This document shows, piece after piece, positions 36,772 through 49,604 of a stretch of 64,000 nt of DNA (its first letter is position 1; each line of letters begins with the position of its first letter). The notes beneath the pieces are model-generated. The model saw only the letters and a program-made list of their open reading frames with translations, had not been told where the DNA came from and made no database searches. Position numbers and translations under genes: made by a program. The DNA lies in assembly GCF_052324685.1 (NCBI RefSeq), contig NC_135228.1:14938420-15002419 (forward strand). Direction: 5' to 3'. This DNA comes from Brachyhypopomus gauderio (Eukaryota; Chordata; Actinopteri; Gymnotiformes; Hypopomidae).

Positions 36772-39700
36772 ATGGTAGATTCTCAGTACTACCTGCCCAA
36801 TGACATTGGGGTCTCAGCCCTGGATTGTGCTGAAGCCTTCAGACTGCTTTCAGCTAAGGAGCAGCTGTATGCACATTACATCTCGCGGGCAGCTTGGTAC
36901 GGTGGCCTGGTGGTGCTGCTGCAGACCTCTCCAGAATCTCCCTCCATCTATGTGCTCCTGCAGAGAGTGTTCCGGAAGCAGGCCCCGGCACAGCTGGAGG
37001 CTGTGGCAAATGCAGCGGGACTGAGCTCGGAGGAATACCAGGTGATAAACACATTTCAGTAATCATAGTTAACGCACAGGCTTTGTGAGCGATAATGTAG
37101 TATTTAGTACCCCTTTTTTCCCCCTTTTCAGGCATTTCTTGTATATGCAGCGGGGCTTTATGCAAACATGGGGAACTACAAGTCATTTGGGGACACAAAG
37201 TTCATCCCCAATTTACCAAAGGTAAGTTATACAAAACGTATGCCCACCACCACCCTTCTTTCTGGAGCACCAGTACATTTGTAATATATAGTTGATTAGT
37301 CGTAAATATGTAGTTCTTGATCGTCCCTGGAGGGAAGACGTATTATGACACATACACAAGCCAAATATAAATAAAGTAATAATAATAATGTAATGTTTGC
37401 AAAACATGAATGCAAAACAAAAAAGCTTAATCAGATGAATCTTATTTCTGTCTATAAACGTTTTGATGACTGAAGAATGTGAGAAATGACTGAACACGGT
37501 CCTGTGTGCAGGAGAAGTTCAAGGCCCTGGTGTGGAAGAGTCGTGCTTACGAGGAGAGCCCAGGTGAGATGGAGGAGCTGTGGAACAACTGCTCTCACCT
37601 GCTCTACTCCCTGGAAGACAAGCAGAAACAGCTTGGTCTTGGTCACAAGGTAAACAGTCCAGTTTGAAACCATCTTGTATAGTGTCGGCCTACTGGCCGG
37701 GCCCTTAGCACAGTTATCTGTTTTTAACGTTTTTCTTTATTTACCCTTTGCTCTCAAGGGAATCACAACATATTTCTCAGGGAACTGCAGTTTAGAAGAT
37801 GCAGAGTTGGCTCAGAAATTTCTAGACTCCAAGGTAAAATTAAATATTTATACATTTGCCGCAATGTGTAATACTCTTTATTAAAATGGTTATTGTGATT
37901 TGTCTAAACATTTCCTCTGGCGATATTTCACCGATGTGTTACTGAAATTAATTTCATTTCATCTCAGTAAGAAACAGAGATTGCATTACACTAAGAGTCC
38001 TCATATTGCAAGTGTCCTACTCGTGTTTGTAATGTTGTATCTTCTCAGAACCTGAGTGCCTACAACACCCGTCTGTTTAAGAAGGAGTCGGAGGGGAAAC
38101 AATGCTACGAGGTGCGCCTAGCCTCTGCAGTGAAGAAGGGTGAGAACAGGAGAGCTCATTAAATGCTCCAAAATCACCTTCCTTCATCTCAACAGAATCG
38201 GCCTGCTTTATGGCCTTGCATTGACTTTCTTCTCAGGCCTTCTTTGCCGTCTGTTGCAGACTGCGCTGTGGAAGGCGAGGGAGAGACTTGCTGTGGCACG
38301 CACGACTTTGAGGAGGCCGTGTTCTCGGTTCAGAGAGGAGATTATGCATTTCTTATGGAGAAAGTGAGCCAGAACTTGGAGAAAGCCAAGGTGCATATGC
38401 ATGATGCAAGATAAATGCTCTCACTGGAATTGCCAGGCTCTTGCAGATCAACTTTTTTCTTTCTTCTGGTATGATAATTTGCTCGTTTCTGTATCATCCA
38501 TAGACTTATGCTGCCAATGACAACCAGAAGTCAATGCTGGAGGAGTACATTCGCAGTTTTACCTACGGCTCTGTGGATGCTCATAAAGAAGGCTCTCGCT
38601 TCTGGATAAAAGACAAAGGACCAATTGTGGAGAGGTAAATAATACATAACACATTAATATGGATTTGGTCTTTGTGACTATAACAGCCTCCACTCTCCTG
38701 AGACGACTTTCTACAAGGTTTTGAAGCATGGCAGGGATTTTGTGCGCATTTTGTCAAAAAAGCAGTTGAGACGACTTCCTCTGATGTTTGACTATAAGTC
38801 CTGGCTTGTAATTAATGTTCCAATTAATTCCAAAGGGTTTTGTTGGGGTTGAGGTCAGGACTTTGTGCAGGCCACTGAGTTTTTTCCCAAAACATATTCA
38901 TCAAATCAGCTCTATCAACTGGGTCCCAGTTGCACTTTCACACTGGAACATGAAAGGGCCTTTGCCAAACTTGCCACAATGTGGGAAACCTTTAAATGTC
39001 TATATTGTCTTTTCATGCTGTAACATTAACATTACCCTTCAGTGCAATTACCACAGAGTTTGTGGTTGGCTTCTTAATTGCACAGTAATCATTCCATATC
39101 CAGTCACCAGGGTTTAAACCCACTTTTTACACATCTTGTCAATCCACTAGCTGTGATGGCGTTGGCGTTTCCTCAAAAAATCTCAGAGACTCGTTTAGGA
39201 GATACGAAAATGCACAGTCCTTTCTCATAGAACCAATCCCAGAACTTCCTTCACCGGTTTGTTCTCCCCTCTCATTTCTCTGCTCATTAGCTACATTGGC
39301 TTTATTGAGAGCTACCGAGATCCGTTTGGTTCCAGAGGGGAGTTTGAAGGTAGGCTCAAATTCCCATTCAGCTCCAGACAAGCCGCATCATTTCGGCAGG
39401 TGGTTTGGCAAGTCTTTACATGCTGGCTCTCTCGCCAGGGTTTGTTGCTGTGGTGAATAAGGCGATGAGTGCGCGCTTTGCCGAGCTTGTGAGTTCAGCG
39501 GAAGTTTTGCTGCCGGAGCTCCCCTGGCCTCCGGCCTTCGAGAAGGACCACTTCCTCAAACCTGACTTCACCTCTCTGGACGTGCTCACCTTCGCTGGGA
39601 GCGGCATCCCCGCAGGAATCAACATCCCAAACTGTGAGTTTCACAAATCACCGCCGCGTTAAACTCATTTTAAACAAAGCCTGATGGTTTTACCCCGAAA

Positions 39701-40242
39701 AGGTAACCGCGTGATGCCGGATACTCTCGTTTCCCAGATGATGACATTAGACAAACTGAAGGCTTTAAAAATGTGTCGCTCGGGAATGTCTTGGCCGTGG
39801 CATATGCCACACAGAAGGAGAAGCTCACTTTTCTCGAAGAGAAAGACAAGGTAAGCAATGGCGCTTTCTGACTGACACGATGATGACAACATTTGGTACA
39901 TAAATATTTATAGGTCTTATGTGCTCCGTTTTGAAAGTGCTTCCGAACGCCTGAGAACATTTCAGGGGTATTAATAAAACTAAAAGGGCACTCTGAAGAG
40001 ATGCTGCTCAGAATTGAACCTGCATTATAAAGCACTTGTTTTGGCAGGATCTGTACATTAAATGGAAGGGACCTTCTTTTGAGGTGCAAGTAGGGCTCCA
40101 TGAGCTTCTTGGCCATGGTAGTGGGAAGCTCTTCATCCAGGTGAGATTCTATCCTTTTGTGATTTAATATTTAATGAACAATGGATGGATTAATATTTAA
40201 TGGAGGACAATTAGGGTATGGGATTAGTCAAATCACATCATG

Positions 40243-40321
<79 letters not shown>

Positions 40322-42765
40322 ACAGGACGAAAGGGGGAAACTCAACTTTGATAAGGCAGAGGTCCGTAATCCCGAGACAGGAGAGTTGGTGAGTTTGCTA
40401 CGTCACATTGTCCTGTCTTCTCGGTGGTGACCACCTGTGTAACATCAGTGAGTTTCAGCTGAACACAGCCGTCTTGCTCCCTGTGTATGTCAGATATCCA
40501 GCTGGTACAAAGGAAGTGAGACGTGGGACAGCAAGTTCTCCACCATCGCGTCGTCGTATGAGGAGTGCAGAGCAGAGTGTGTGGGACTCTACCTCTGCCT
40601 CAACAAACAAGTGCTCAGGTATGTCAAATCAAAACCCCACATGTTTATTCTCACACGCTAATACACGTGGTGTGCGGTACAGTGGCGTAACTTGTCTGTG
40701 TGCTTTGCGACAGCATATTTGGCCACGAAGGTGAGGAATCCGAGGAGGTTGTGTATGTCAACTGGCTGAACATGGTCCGTGCTGGTCTGCTGGGCTTGGA
40801 GTTTTACACACCAGAGAGTAAGAGCTGGAGACAGGTGTGTCCACACCGCACACCCTCATGTGCGACTTCTTCCAGATGCTTCCACTTAATCTGGGCTTGT
40901 AATGGTGTCACAGTGTGTGATTTCTACCACAGTTACAGTTTAAAATGGATTTCCACCTATTACCATCTATACTTTTATCTATTTTTGTACCATACACTGG
41001 TGGTTCTCATGCCTTTATGTATAGCAGCTTCTAAAAAATGTCTTGGGAAGTTTGACTACCTCATTCTGGGTTTCCCCCAAAATCATTCTCTCTCAGTCTC
41101 CACTTTTCCACGCTGAGTACGCAGATAACATGGAAAATCCTTTGACTGAGCAATTGACTATATTATTATGTTGCTGTATGTCCTTCTACTTTTAGTCCGT
41201 TTGGAACCTTATTGTGGTGCTAACTTATTATGGCCACTGAGCACACACACACACACACCATGGCTTTGCTCACCATAACCAAGTGAAACAAGTCATTTTT
41301 TGCTTAGGTTTAATTTTGTACATGTTTGTTTCTTTAAAAAATAAAATAAGGATTTAGTACTCTACCTCCCCACAATCTGCCCCTAGCAGTCCCACTACTT
41401 GAATTTTGATACAACAGCATGTCTCAGAAAAGCACCAAGTTGAATTCTGAACTTTTTCCTGTTTACTGGCCTTGTTTGTTACATAAACAAAAGCCCAAGA
41501 GAGTTTACAGCTTTGAACTATTACCTTTGCATTGTTAGAACTACTCGTGTTGTAACCTGGCATAATTTAACACCTGGTATTTGATATTTTCCTGCAAAGA
41601 GACATTTTAACACATTTTTTATAATTCTGTTAATTTACACCATTGGCTTGTGTTTTTAAATTGTTGGCTAATAATAATGTGATAAAATCATTAACATAAG
41701 GTGATATTCAGTTTGTAACACTTCCTAGTGTGGCCTGATTGTCCTTCCTGGCTGTAGTGTGCAGAGCCCCCTCCTGTCCCCGTCCCTGGGCCTTAACGTG
41801 GTGTGTGGGTGTTTGTGTGTGGCAGGCTCACATGCAGGCTCGCTTTGTGATTCTGCGTGTGCTGCTGGAAGCAGGAGAGGGTCTAGTGAGCCTGTGCGAA
41901 ACCACAGGGGCGGACGGCCGCCCCGACGCCCTCATCACTCTGGACCGCAGCAAGATCCACTCGGTGGGCAAGAGCGCTATCCAGAAGTTCCTCTGCAGAT
42001 TACAGGTGCACAATTTACACATCCAAATTTCATCCTTGGCTTTTAATTCCCTGTATTGCAAAGTTCTTGTAAAGACTCGAATGTCTTTACCGACTTGAAT
42101 GTCTGATTCGGGGGACGGCACTAGGGCTGCATTTTCAGCATGTGTGGATGTGTTTTGCTCGTTGTCCGGTGACCTCCTGACCTGTGTGTCCAGGTGCACA
42201 AGTCCACAGCTGACGTGGAGGGCGGCCGGGCTCTGTATGAGGCCTACTCTTCAGTCACGTCCGACGGCTCTCACGATTTCCTACGGCTACGAGAGACGGT
42301 TCTACTCCGCAAGGAAGCCCGTAAGATGTTTGTCCAGGCTAACACTCGGGTCAAAGGTTAGCAGTCTTTCTTGCCTCTCCTTTATCTAATGTTCTGTACC
42401 AGTTTCTGCACCCCCCCCCCCCCACACACACACACACCCTGCATGTACCATAAATCTCATTCTTTCTGAGCAAGATTATCAACTGTGAATGTTCTCCATT
42501 GTTCTCTTTCTTTGCCAACATGCCCTATTGTTTTTCGGACTCCCTCGCTGCTGTTCTAAAGCGCAGACATTTTCGGTTGCTTTGCTGACCCTCTGCCCTC
42601 TGCCCTCTGCCCTCTGCGTCAGGCGAGACAGTGGAGCTGGAGGAGTACGAGGCCAGTGCTGCAGGACTGATCCAGTCATTCACCCAGCGCTTCCTCGAAG
42701 ATGCTGATGAACTGGAAGCCCAACTGCTGGAACTAGCCTCCAGGGACGCCCCCTGCTGGTGCTGA
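36772..42765 (+). CDS. dpp3: Dipeptidyl peptidase 3 (17 coding exons)
   Basis: Exons: 36772-37041, 37132-37221, 37512-37649, 37759-37833, 38049-38139, 38260-38390, 38504-38634, 39291-39349, 39439-39633, 39738-39850, 40048-40140, 40326-40388, 40494-40618, 40714-40834, 41826-42005, 42194-42356, 42623-42765. Phases close to 726 residues (human 737). DPP3 is a cytosolic M49 zinc metallopeptidase that removes dipeptides from the N-termini of short peptides such as angiotensins and enkephalins. The M49 zinc motif HELLGH is at about residues 449-454 (positions equal to human 450-455) and the second motif EECRAE supplies the third ligand at about Glu507. Other landmarks are [78 protein letters not shown] and [10 protein letters not shown]. 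The gene looks intact. The human C-terminal tail is absent here; the protein ends CWC. Confidence 0.96.
38660..39130. repeat. Degenerate DNA-transposon-derived repeat in a dpp3 intron
   Basis: This stretch contains phrases that recur in many fish genomes, such as CAGCCTCCACTCTCCTGAGA, GTTGGGGTTGAGGTCAGGAC and GAAAGGGCCTTTGCCAAACT. I recognise them as part of a widespread, old DNA transposon but cannot name the family. Termini and TSD are not visible. It lies in the 656-nt intron 38635-39290. Confidence 0.45.
40249..40319. repeat. (GT)n microsatellite abutting the dpp3 exon 40326-40388 acceptor
   Basis: About 35 uninterrupted GT units on the sense strand end at 40319 and are followed only by TACACAG before the exon. 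The repeat therefore stands where the polypyrimidine tract should be. Confidence 0.96.
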
Positions 42766-43432
42766 GTGACACCGCGCTCTTAAAGCTAGCCTCTCGGATG
42801 AGTTTTAAACTGCACTAATCCAGCAGGCACGAGACGCCTCACAGAACCAAACGAGAGTATCCGATGAACAAGGCATGTACAGGGTGCCCTTGAAAAGAAT
42901 GCAGGAAACATTAGAGGGTCACATGGGGGTCACAAACGTAGTCACATACACATACTTAATGATTTACTTCTTCTGCCATATACAACTTCTTGTTAGATTT
43001 CTTAGTTTCACAGCTCTGTGTTGGCCAATGTCAGATTACAAACTCGTGTCAGTTTTCAGTTCTGAGCCCTGCTCTATATCTGTGATGGGACCACAGCCTA
43101 TACTTCCCACACAGACAGAGATGTGTGAAAGCAACAATGAAGGAAAACGTGCCCTGTGAGGGAGTAGTGGGAGAAACACTTATATAATCCAACCAAGTTA
43201 CTTTAGTTATTTTAAAACATACAGTCTGAATAATACTCTAATGGTATTCATTATCTCTGCTTTTCATAACCAACTGTTTATCGTGTGATTATTGGTCCAG
43301 CTTGGTGAATTAATGGTCTAGTGAGAAGTTCCACAGGACATGAAGTTGTCTCTGATTTTATTTGATGTTCTGGAAGGTCTGTAACGTCAGCGTATTGTGT
43401 GTGATTGTGGACAACGGAAGCATTTCCTACTA

Positions 43433-43438
43433 AATAAA
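43433..43438 (+). terminator. dpp3 polyadenylation signal
   Basis: AATAAA lies about 670 nt after the dpp3 stop, followed within 30 nt by a GT-rich stretch (TTGTTTGTTTTTGT), the usual downstream element. Confidence 0.65.
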
Positions 43439-43807
43439 ACATTTTCAACATTGTTTGTTTTTGTACAGCAGCTGCAGTATTTTAACGTGTCATAATAACA
43501 CCACTTATAGAGTAAAAAAAAAAAAAAAAACTTACAGTTCAATTTCCTGTAAAAACGCTACTGCACTTTGGACCTCACTGCCACATCTCCGTGGCCATAA
43601 ATTGGTAAAAACACTAGGACGGTCTCAGCAACCAGATTTGTCTCGGAGGCTTAAAAGCATTCATCCGCACCATAATGCTTAATACAATTGTAAGCATAGT
43701 ACACGCTTGGCCTGCAGGCCCCCTACAGTACACGTCTGAGCGGTTCCTTGATCGAAGGGTTTGTTAATCAGTCTGGGTGCAGTGTGGCTGCACTAAATCA
43801 TATAGAG

Positions 43808-44109
43808 CAGGGCTATTCAACTATATTTTTCTATGGGCCAAATTTTTGGGCCAGACCATTTTCAGACCTATACCAATACTGTCATAGTGGATGTAAAATT
43901 GAATGTAATTTGTTGACGGGGGGTGGCGAACTAAATTTGTTGATTGGGGGGGGCATAGAGACACAACGTGCCGTAAATGTAAATAAAATGTTATTTATTT
44001 TTATGGCGGTTTATCAAATATTACTATTTATGGGGAGATGGGCCGCCAGCTGGTACAAATTAATTAAAGGGCCGGTTCTGGCCCGCGGGCCGCCAGTTGA
44101 ATAGCCCTG
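43808..44109. mobile_element. hAT-type MITE, 302 bp
   Basis: The termini are CAGGGCTATTCAACT and AGTTGAATAGCCCTG, perfect 15-bp inverted repeats. The TSD is a perfect 8 bp, ATATAGAG, at 43800-43807 and 44110-44117. The interior carries GGGCC-rich segments near both ends and no coding frame. It lies between the convergent dpp3 and rin1 genes. Confidence 0.95.
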
Positions 44110-44817
44110 ATATAGAGGAACTAAAAGTATAGCATCACCATCACACAGTTAAACTTACACAAACACTCTAGTATTACAGCATGATGAATGTAGATGTGCA
44201 TATCTATCTGTTTTGAGGTTAGCAATAGGCAGGACTTAAAATACATAGCACAAAATATAATGCGATGAAATGAGATGGCAGTGCAGTAATTGCGTAAAAA
44301 CAAAATGTTCATATTCAGCATCCAGTGATACATAAATAAATGATTGTTTAAGGGATCTGGATGTTTACAATGAGTCTACTTGGACTGTCAGTTGGTGCCT
44401 AACACAGATTCTCTGTCATATCCAGTCACACTGGCCCCTTTTTCATTGAGGCTGCATGTTAATTGCGGTCATAAAACAAGTGCATGCAAATTCCCCAGAT
44501 GACCTTATTCATCAGTTTGTCTTTGGTGTATTTGTATAAACAGACTTATCTATGTCTGGTTACGGGGTGTTTTCATTTGCCCAATATTCATATTGGAAAT
44601 AACAGTTTTGAAGTTGTGCAGTTCTAGCAACATTTCAGATTACTGTCAACATGTGTAATTTGTAAGTATTGTATTTTGCACACTATGATTTTAATTCATA
44701 ATTAGTGCTTCAACTAAGTATTAACAGACAATGTCTACTTTCTCTTTTTTCTTGTGGATTTACTTAATTCAGTTCACCTTTCAATTTGAATATGTCTAAT
44801 ATGCTAATTGCTTGCTT

Positions 44818-44823
44818 TTTATT
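44818..44823 (-). terminator. rin1 polyadenylation signal candidate
   Basis: AATAAA on the minus strand lies about 145 nt past the rin1 stop codon. Confidence 0.45.
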
Positions 44824-44967
44824 GGTCTATCAGAGCTACAGCTGCATGAATTGAAGCACAGTTAATGCAAGCGCTGTATATGTTTATGTAAATGAAGCAA
44901 CAGGGCACGTTTCTCTGGGCAGTGAAATCTCTTCTTGTTTGTACGCAATTTTAATGACGAAGGCCCG

Positions 44968-46572
44968 TTATGAGGCTTCTGCAGACAGGTCCAGAGCGCC
45001 TCCTCTGGTCAGCTTGCGGGACTTTATATCCTGCGCGGAGTGCTGGTAGATGAGGGGAAGGCTGCTGGCGCCCAGGCTCTGGAGGTCGTGGATGTGGGCG
45101 GTGGGAGGCAGTGGCACCAGCTCTCCGTCCCTCCTCCAGTACAGGCCAAAATCCTCCGCCTGATCCACCCCGAACTTGGCCGCGCAGAGTTGTGACAAAG
45201 CTTCTCCGCCGGCTCCCGCCTTCCACTGTAACGTCTTCATCAGGCTCCACTCTCCGTCCTGGAACAGCACCTTCACAAAGCTCTGCGGTACACCAAAAGA
45301 GAGTGGTCCTTGTTCTAGTACATCTCACCCTTGTAGGTCAAATGTTCTCCATGGTCCTCCGACGTACTACAAGCCCTGCCTTGTTTGATTGAGTCGTTTT
45401 ACTGAAGAAGGGTCTAGCAGATGCGACTGACCTGCTGCAGCATGTCTTTATGGTTCTTGGTCTCGGTGCTTCGGCGATGGCTCCAGTCCTTGAGCGATTC
45501 CCTGACCTCCTGGGGGAGAGCGCTCTGGGCCACAGCTTCGGGTTGGCTCTGGATATAGCTGAGGCTGGCGTAAACACTGGTCAGGTAGTACCCACCTAAC
45601 AGAAAGGCGGGAGGTTAGTAATGGGCTGAACATAAGACGCATACAAATGACCGTTGACCAGGGTTAGACTGCGACCGAGCATGCGGAGTTGATTTGCACA
45701 AAGAAAATGGGGCGCTTTGTAGAGCCCCTTTCCGACGCCCAGGAACCTGCACTGAAAGTGCGCGCGGCTGCTTTTAGCTCCATGATGTGCGTCTGTACCT
45801 TCTCCCGTAAGCCAAGAGGTGTCTAGCAGTTCCATCATGTACTCCACCTCCTCAGAGAGCTCAGGAATGTTGCACTGGACTATTACATAGGAGAGAGCTG
45901 GCAAGAAATCGTCCGCTCCAAATTCCTGCTCTGTATCAAGAAGTGAACAACTAGGAATGTTACAAAATGACAGAAATGCATTTAAGTCATTCTCGGTGTG
46001 CTTACTGAATCTAAGCAATGGGATTTTTCAGTATGATGATTTATATATATCTTCGGTCCACCAAGTGTATATATTAAAAGCTTAATAAGACTGAAGTATT
46101 TGTGGATTTACCAGTGTTCTTACCAGTGTTGTTCTTCATGGCTTTATATATGAGCTTGCAGATCTGGAGCAGCAAATGTAGTTTGTCAATGGGAGAGTAC
46201 GCACGCCGCATGAGAGATATCTTCCTCTTTAACTTCTCGATGCCCTGGGTGTCTGGTACGGCCACCTGAACCCCAAAGAGGTCGCGCGGTGATGTCGTTC
46301 TGGCCCTTTGCATGCTCTCAGCCATTCTTTTAGAGCAGCCGTCTCGCTCGTGCAAGGTGTGGAGAGCTGCATCTATCTGCCCCTTCAGGGGCTTGAGCAC
46401 ACAGCGGAATAGGGCCTTCTCCAGCGTCTGATCTGCAGACACAGACGTACGCGTCAGTGGTTTTGCTGCATCATGCATTGGTGTTTTCTTTTAGAAAGCA
46501 GTGATGGATGTTATGCAGTCTAACCAGAGAGAAATAAAAAATTGGACACAAAGATTCCAGAAAAAAAACAAA

Positions 46573-46663
<91 letters not shown>

Positions 46664-49142
46664 CACACACACACACACACACACCTTTCTCATCTTCAGG
46701 CACTAGTGTCTCAATGGGGGGTTCGAGCTCTCCACATTCCAGGAGGAAGGCCTTAGCCTGACTCATGAAGACACGCATGCCCTGCAGTAGCTCCACAGAG
46801 GACGTCAAGCACTGTGGCCTCAGCGCCTCCCTCTGCTGCCTCAGGAAGTCCTGCACCAGTGTCCCGAAGGCCATCCGTCTGTCGCGGGAAAGGTCCTCCA
46901 CCAGGCGCGCCACGCGCTTCCCCGGCACGAAGAAGGACACGAACGCGGCACTCATCTTGCGCAGGGCGGAGGCCGACTGGCGAGGAGGACGGAGGGCGGC
47001 CACGCTGGGGTTGCTGGTGCCCCGGGTCAGGAGAGGTCGTTCGGGAACCTCCTCCGCCTCGTCGAGGCTGCTGAGGGAGCTGCTGCTGTCCAGCTCACTG
47101 AGGGACGGGGCTCGCCGCTGCTCCAGCACCAGGCTTATATCTTTGTCTTTATCCTCCTCTTCCTCCTCCTCTCTCGAGATGTTCTTATGAGCCTGCGTAC
47201 ACATAGCCAAGAATGTTACATAAAAAGAGTTACAGAGTTTTGTGGTGCATGAATTGTGGTTGGGGAAGAACATTCATATATTCACAGTCTACGTACTAGA
47301 CTGTAGTAGGTATGTCGTGTGCCTGTAGCTGTTTTTGTGTACTGGCAACTGTGTGACTAATAATGCAGACACAGTTATACCTCCTGAAAGGTTTTGGGCA
47401 GCTGGTAGTCGTCCTCCTCTGCAGTAGGAGAGAGGGTGGGCATGATCACTGTAGAGGCCTTCTTCGGTAGCGAGACACAGGGCTGCAGATAGTCTGAAAC
47501 TCCATCGACAGCTTCCGCCATCTCCTTCGGCTCCACCTCAGTGGCGTGCACCACTTCTGAAGGCTGAAGACTCTTTCCTTTGCCCTTGGCTTTGGCTAGC
47601 AGCGGTGGAGGTGGTGGCGGGGACACAGGAGGTGACAGCGAGCTGGTGTTCTCAGTGGAGACGCGAACTTTGACGCTGCGCTTGAAGTGATGTCGCTTGT
47701 GCGTGGCCGGGTGCTCTTGCAGGAAAAGCGGGTTGATGAAACAGAGAGCGCCCTGCCCCGCGCCCAAATCCAGCTCAGAAGGGCTTCTCGTGTGAAGCTG
47801 GCAGAACTCCTGGAACAAGGCTGAGCTCTCGCTAGCGGTATCTGTGGCACGATCTGGTAGGGTGGACTCTGGGGGGATGGGTACCTCAGGTACTGGTGGA
47901 GGACCATTACGAGGACCACGGAAGTTCAGCTGAGAGCTCCAGAACTCTACATGAGACACAGCAAAGAGTAAGGAGCCATTTAAGTATGTTATATCTCTCT
48001 ATCCAATGTATTATTTATCTTTTTTTGTATTATATAATATTTTTCTCATGACAGTGATATTTTATCACTTTGGAAAAGAAAAAGAAATCTCAAAGTAAAA
48101 ATAAATGAGATGGGATCCAAACCTGTGATCTTCCAAACCAAGGACAGCCCAATTAATTCAACTGAGAATCTATAGAGCACTGTGTGACTACATCAGTACA
48201 TCTTGTACTTACCCACACCCATATGAGAGATGGACTCTAGCTGTTTGTGGGAGGAAGCCTTGGTTATGGCCTCTGGTAACTCCAGAGTGAAGGGAAGAAC
48301 GTCCCTAAAGTGTGAGGCATTTGACCACATAGCTTGATTCAACGATGAAACAATTGGGGAAAAAACACTAAAATTGTGTCTATTGGCAAATAGCTGAGTC
48401 CTACCGGCTGACACAGTAGAAGGCAATAAGCCTGCAGAGGTCTGGGAAACTGATGGCTGATCCCTCTAAGGAGAAGGCTGGGGGTCATAAGCAGAGCAAT
48501 GGTCATTACAGTGTAATTACAGTGTAATTGTTCTCTCATTTGTGTTCTTCTCTAATAAACTTCATATGAGTAACAACACGAATATCTCTTCTACCTTTTT
48601 TTTTTCTTCCCTATCTTGTCATTCCTTAATACTCACTCGAGTCCTTCTCTCGGATAACAAACTGCTTGACAAACGATGGCACGCTTTCGTCGGCTAGCCT
48701 GACGCACAGCATTTTTTTCTGGGATGTGTTTGACTTTCGCACCAGGAAGGTCTAGAAAAATGCAGAGCATGCAGCGTATTCCATTTTACCGATACGTTTT
48801 AAACAATGCTCTTGAGTCCATTTTCACAGAAACATATTAAGTGCTTGAAAAAACAGGATTACCAGATACTTGGGAGGTTACAGGAGATCCCTGGCTAGTA
48901 TTAAGTGTTTGAGTGGGTGACACTGTATGCATGTGAAAGTGGGCTCATCTCACCCCTGGAGGTTCCCGCTGTAGGATGTGCAGGGCTGTGGCGGAGTTGA
49001 TGGACAGCTGCAGCCACACTGGGTACGTGAGCAACAGGCGGTCCAGAACACTGATGCTCTTCAGGGAGCCCCGCTGTGGACACGCCCGCCTCTCCGCCAC
49101 TGGGTGGGGGTCCGGGTAGTCGTACACGGGGTCTTCCTGCAT
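44968..49142 (-). CDS. rin1: Ras and Rab interactor 1 (RIN1), 10 coding exons found
   Basis: Minus-strand exons: 48954-49142, 48637-48751, 48405-48465, 48213-48304, 47381-47946, 46685-47192, 46124-46432, 45799-45930, 45432-45595, 44968-45282. Phases close to 816 residues (human 783). RIN1 binds active Ras and is a guanine-nucleotide exchange factor for Rab5 in endocytosis. SH2 domain: [38 protein letters not shown]. Then EFWSSQLN, a proline-rich segment and [12 protein letters not shown]; the RIN homology region with [10 protein letters not shown]; the VPS9 domain with [43 protein letters not shown] and [15 protein letters not shown]; and a Ras-association domain in the last exon. The first exon found opens with an in-frame ATG right after its acceptor; human RIN1 has about 30 residues before this point, so a further 5' exon may be missing. 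Confidence 0.9.
46578..46684. repeat. (AT)n-(CA)n microsatellite at a rin1 splice donor
   Basis: About 80 nt of AT pass into about 22 nt of CA (plus strand), which touch the end of the exon 46685-47192. Read on the gene strand, the exon ends AAAG and the intron starts GTGTGTGTGT, so the donor itself is part of the microsatellite. Confidence 0.95.
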
Positions 49143-49147
49143 CTAGA

Positions 49148-49151
<4 letters not shown>

Positions 49152-49187
<36 letters not shown>
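49152..49187. repeat. (CA)n microsatellite before a rin1 acceptor
   Basis: On the gene (minus) strand this is a GT run ending about 9 nt before the acceptor of the first coding exon found (49142). Confidence 0.95.
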
Positions 49188-49188
<1 letters not shown>

Positions 49189-49573
49189 GTATAGCTGAGC
49201 AGAGGCAGAGTTTGCAGCAATATGTCACAAGGGAATCAGCCTTATTTAAAGGATAAAAGTACCTTAACATCCACATATTAGCAGCATGCAGCATATGAAT
49301 ATTGTGCAGTGAATTTATTTATTCCACTTATTCCTTACACTCCTTACACTTACATTCTTACACTAAATAATCTAATCACAAGTTGTGTTCAAATCCACCC
49401 TTTTTTGTACGTGTCATCGTCATTTCTCATTGTCATTTATCCTGACATGGATGTTTTTCACAGAAAAATGTCTTATTTCTCCTGTTGGTCTTGCTTCATA
49501 TTATGGGAAACTCCCCCAGGACTTTTGTTCCTCATTCTTCTCATGTGAGAAGACACAGAAGAAGAAGAAGAAG

Positions 49574-49604
<31 letters not shown>

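Noticed and set aside
44951..45328. 125-codon minus-strand frame over the last rin1 exon
   Set aside because: It is an alternative frame of the rin1 exon encoding the Ras-association domain; it is rich in Arg/Gly/Pro and has no homology.
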